Shown here: in pieces, positions 4,687 to 5,200 of the stretch | How positions within the stretch are numbered: position 1 is the stretch's first letter | Layout: the number at the start of each line of letters is the position of its first letter | Assembly: GCA_017885175.1 (NCBI GenBank) | Contig: JAFNGP010000286.1 | Coordinates: forward strand, 1,609-6,808 | Direction: 5' to 3' | Length of the DNA: 5,200 nt | Source of the DNA: a bacterium | Lineage (GTDB): Bacteria; Krumholzibacteriota; Krumholzibacteriia; Krumholzibacteriales; Krumholzibacteriaceae | Program-made: the position numbers and the translations under genes | Notes under the pieces: generated by a model | The model's input: the letters and a program-made list of their open reading frames with translations, nothing else | The model's database searches: none | What the model was told of the DNA's origin: nothing

Positions 4687-5200
4687 TTACACGTCTATGT
4701 AACCCTTGAGCTTCCTGCTCCGGCTCGGATGCATGAGCTTGCGAAGGGCCTTCGCCTCGATCTGCCGCACGCGCTCGCGCGTCACGCTGAATATCGTGCC
4801 GACCTCCTCGAGCGTGCGGGGCGTTCCGTCGCCGAGACCGAACCGCAGCCGGACGACCTTCTCCTCCCGCTTCGTCAGGGTCGCGAGCACCCGCGAGACC
4901 TGGTCGCGGAGCATCGCGTGCGCCGCGGACTGGTCCGGCGCCGACGCGGAGGTGTCCTCGATGAAATCGCTCAGGTTCGAGTCGTCGTCCTCGCCGATCG
5001 GGCGGTCGAGCGATATCGGCTCGATGCTCGCCTTCATGACGCTCTTCACCTTGCCGACCGGGTAGTTGAGCCGTCTCGCCACTTCCTCGGGGGTCGGCTC
5101 GCGGCCGAACTCCTGGACCAGCTTGCGCTGCGTCCGTGAAACCTTGTTGATCGCCTCGATCATGTGAACCGGCACGCGGATCGTGCGCGCCTGGTCGGCG
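4687..5200 (-). CDS. rpoD: Primary sigma factor RpoD, C-terminal part (cut by right window edge)
   Basis: The principal RNA polymerase sigma factor; 170 residues are visible. The reading frame is open to position 5200 and begins [19 protein letters not shown], the junction just after region 2.4. The gene therefore does not start in this window, and the GTG at 5173-5175 is an internal valine. Region 3 (visible 9-60) includes [12 protein letters not shown]. The region 3.2 linker has [19 protein letters not shown]. Region 4 begins at [15 protein letters not shown]. The region 4.2 helix-turn-helix reads [28 protein letters not shown], followed by HPSRSRKLK, which contacts -35 elements. Everything needed for TTGACA-type recognition is present, consistent with the TTGAC-like promoters found here. 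Region 4 has a two-residue GD insertion-like spacing ([15 protein letters not shown]), normal for group 1 sigmas outside the enterics. A tRNA gene follows 14 nt after the stop. Confidence 0.97.
   Translation of the reverse strand, partial: ADQARTIRVPVHMIEAINKVSRTQRKLVQEFGREPTPEEVARRLNYPVGKVKSVMKASIEPISLDRPIGEDDDSNLSDFIEDTSASAPDQSAAHAMLRDQVSRVLATLTKREEKVVRLRFGLGDGTPRTLEEVGTIFSVTRERVRQIEAKALRKLMHPSRSRKLKGYIDV

Noticed and set aside
1..5200. CRISPR arrays, insertion sequences, prophage or integration sites
   Set aside because: There are no regularly spaced direct repeats, no transposase or integrase motifs, and no terminal inverted repeats. The tRNA is intact and is not followed by an integrase or by a visible partial copy of its 3' end.

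Overview
Every supported gene in this window lies on the minus strand. Transcription therefore runs from the right edge (rpoD) to the left edge (rnpB). The DNA is moderately GC-rich. The gene content suggests a Gram-negative bacterium: there is an outer-membrane beta-barrel protein with a Sec signal peptide, and a probable lipoprotein with a Ycf48-like beta-propeller. Proteins of these two kinds are common in uncultured lineages around the FCB group, Krumholzibacteriota and Eisenbacteria. That placement is a guess from family resemblance, not a demonstrated taxonomy.

Layout from right to left, which is the direction of transcription. 5200-4687 is the C-terminal part of the principal sigma factor RpoD, cut by the window edge. 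4672-4598 is a CAU-anticodon tRNA, best read as tRNA-Ile2, only 14 nt after rpoD. 4597-4382 is an intergenic stretch with inverted repeats and an isolated perfect anti-SD complement. 4381-3690 holds a promoter and an outer-membrane beta-barrel gene, followed by a strong GC hairpin. 3611-3144 is a GNAT acetyltransferase. 3143-2969 is a leader with promoter candidates and two copies of a short repeat. 2968-1877 is a secreted seven-repeat Asp-box (Ycf48-like) protein. 1866-1678 is a near-consensus sigma-70 promoter followed by about 154 nt ending in a perfect intrinsic terminator. 1662-349 is a two-gene operon of a C4 zinc-ribbon coiled-coil protein and an RNase HI-like protein. 292-1 is a promoter and the 5' two-thirds of RNase P RNA.

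Functionally, the left third groups RNA-processing and nucleic-acid-binding functions (zinc ribbon, RNase H, RNase P RNA). The middle is envelope and accessory genes. The right end is core information processing (sigma factor, decoding tRNA).

Most of the window is ordinary. The most unusual feature is the 1678-1866 segment. A strong promoter there is followed by a textbook terminator whose U-tract ends 1 nt before the Shine-Dalgarno of the zinc-ribbon gene, so any transcript of that operon starting at this promoter must read through the terminator. This suggests either an undescribed small RNA or a conditional (attenuated) leader for the zinc-ribbon/RNase H operon.
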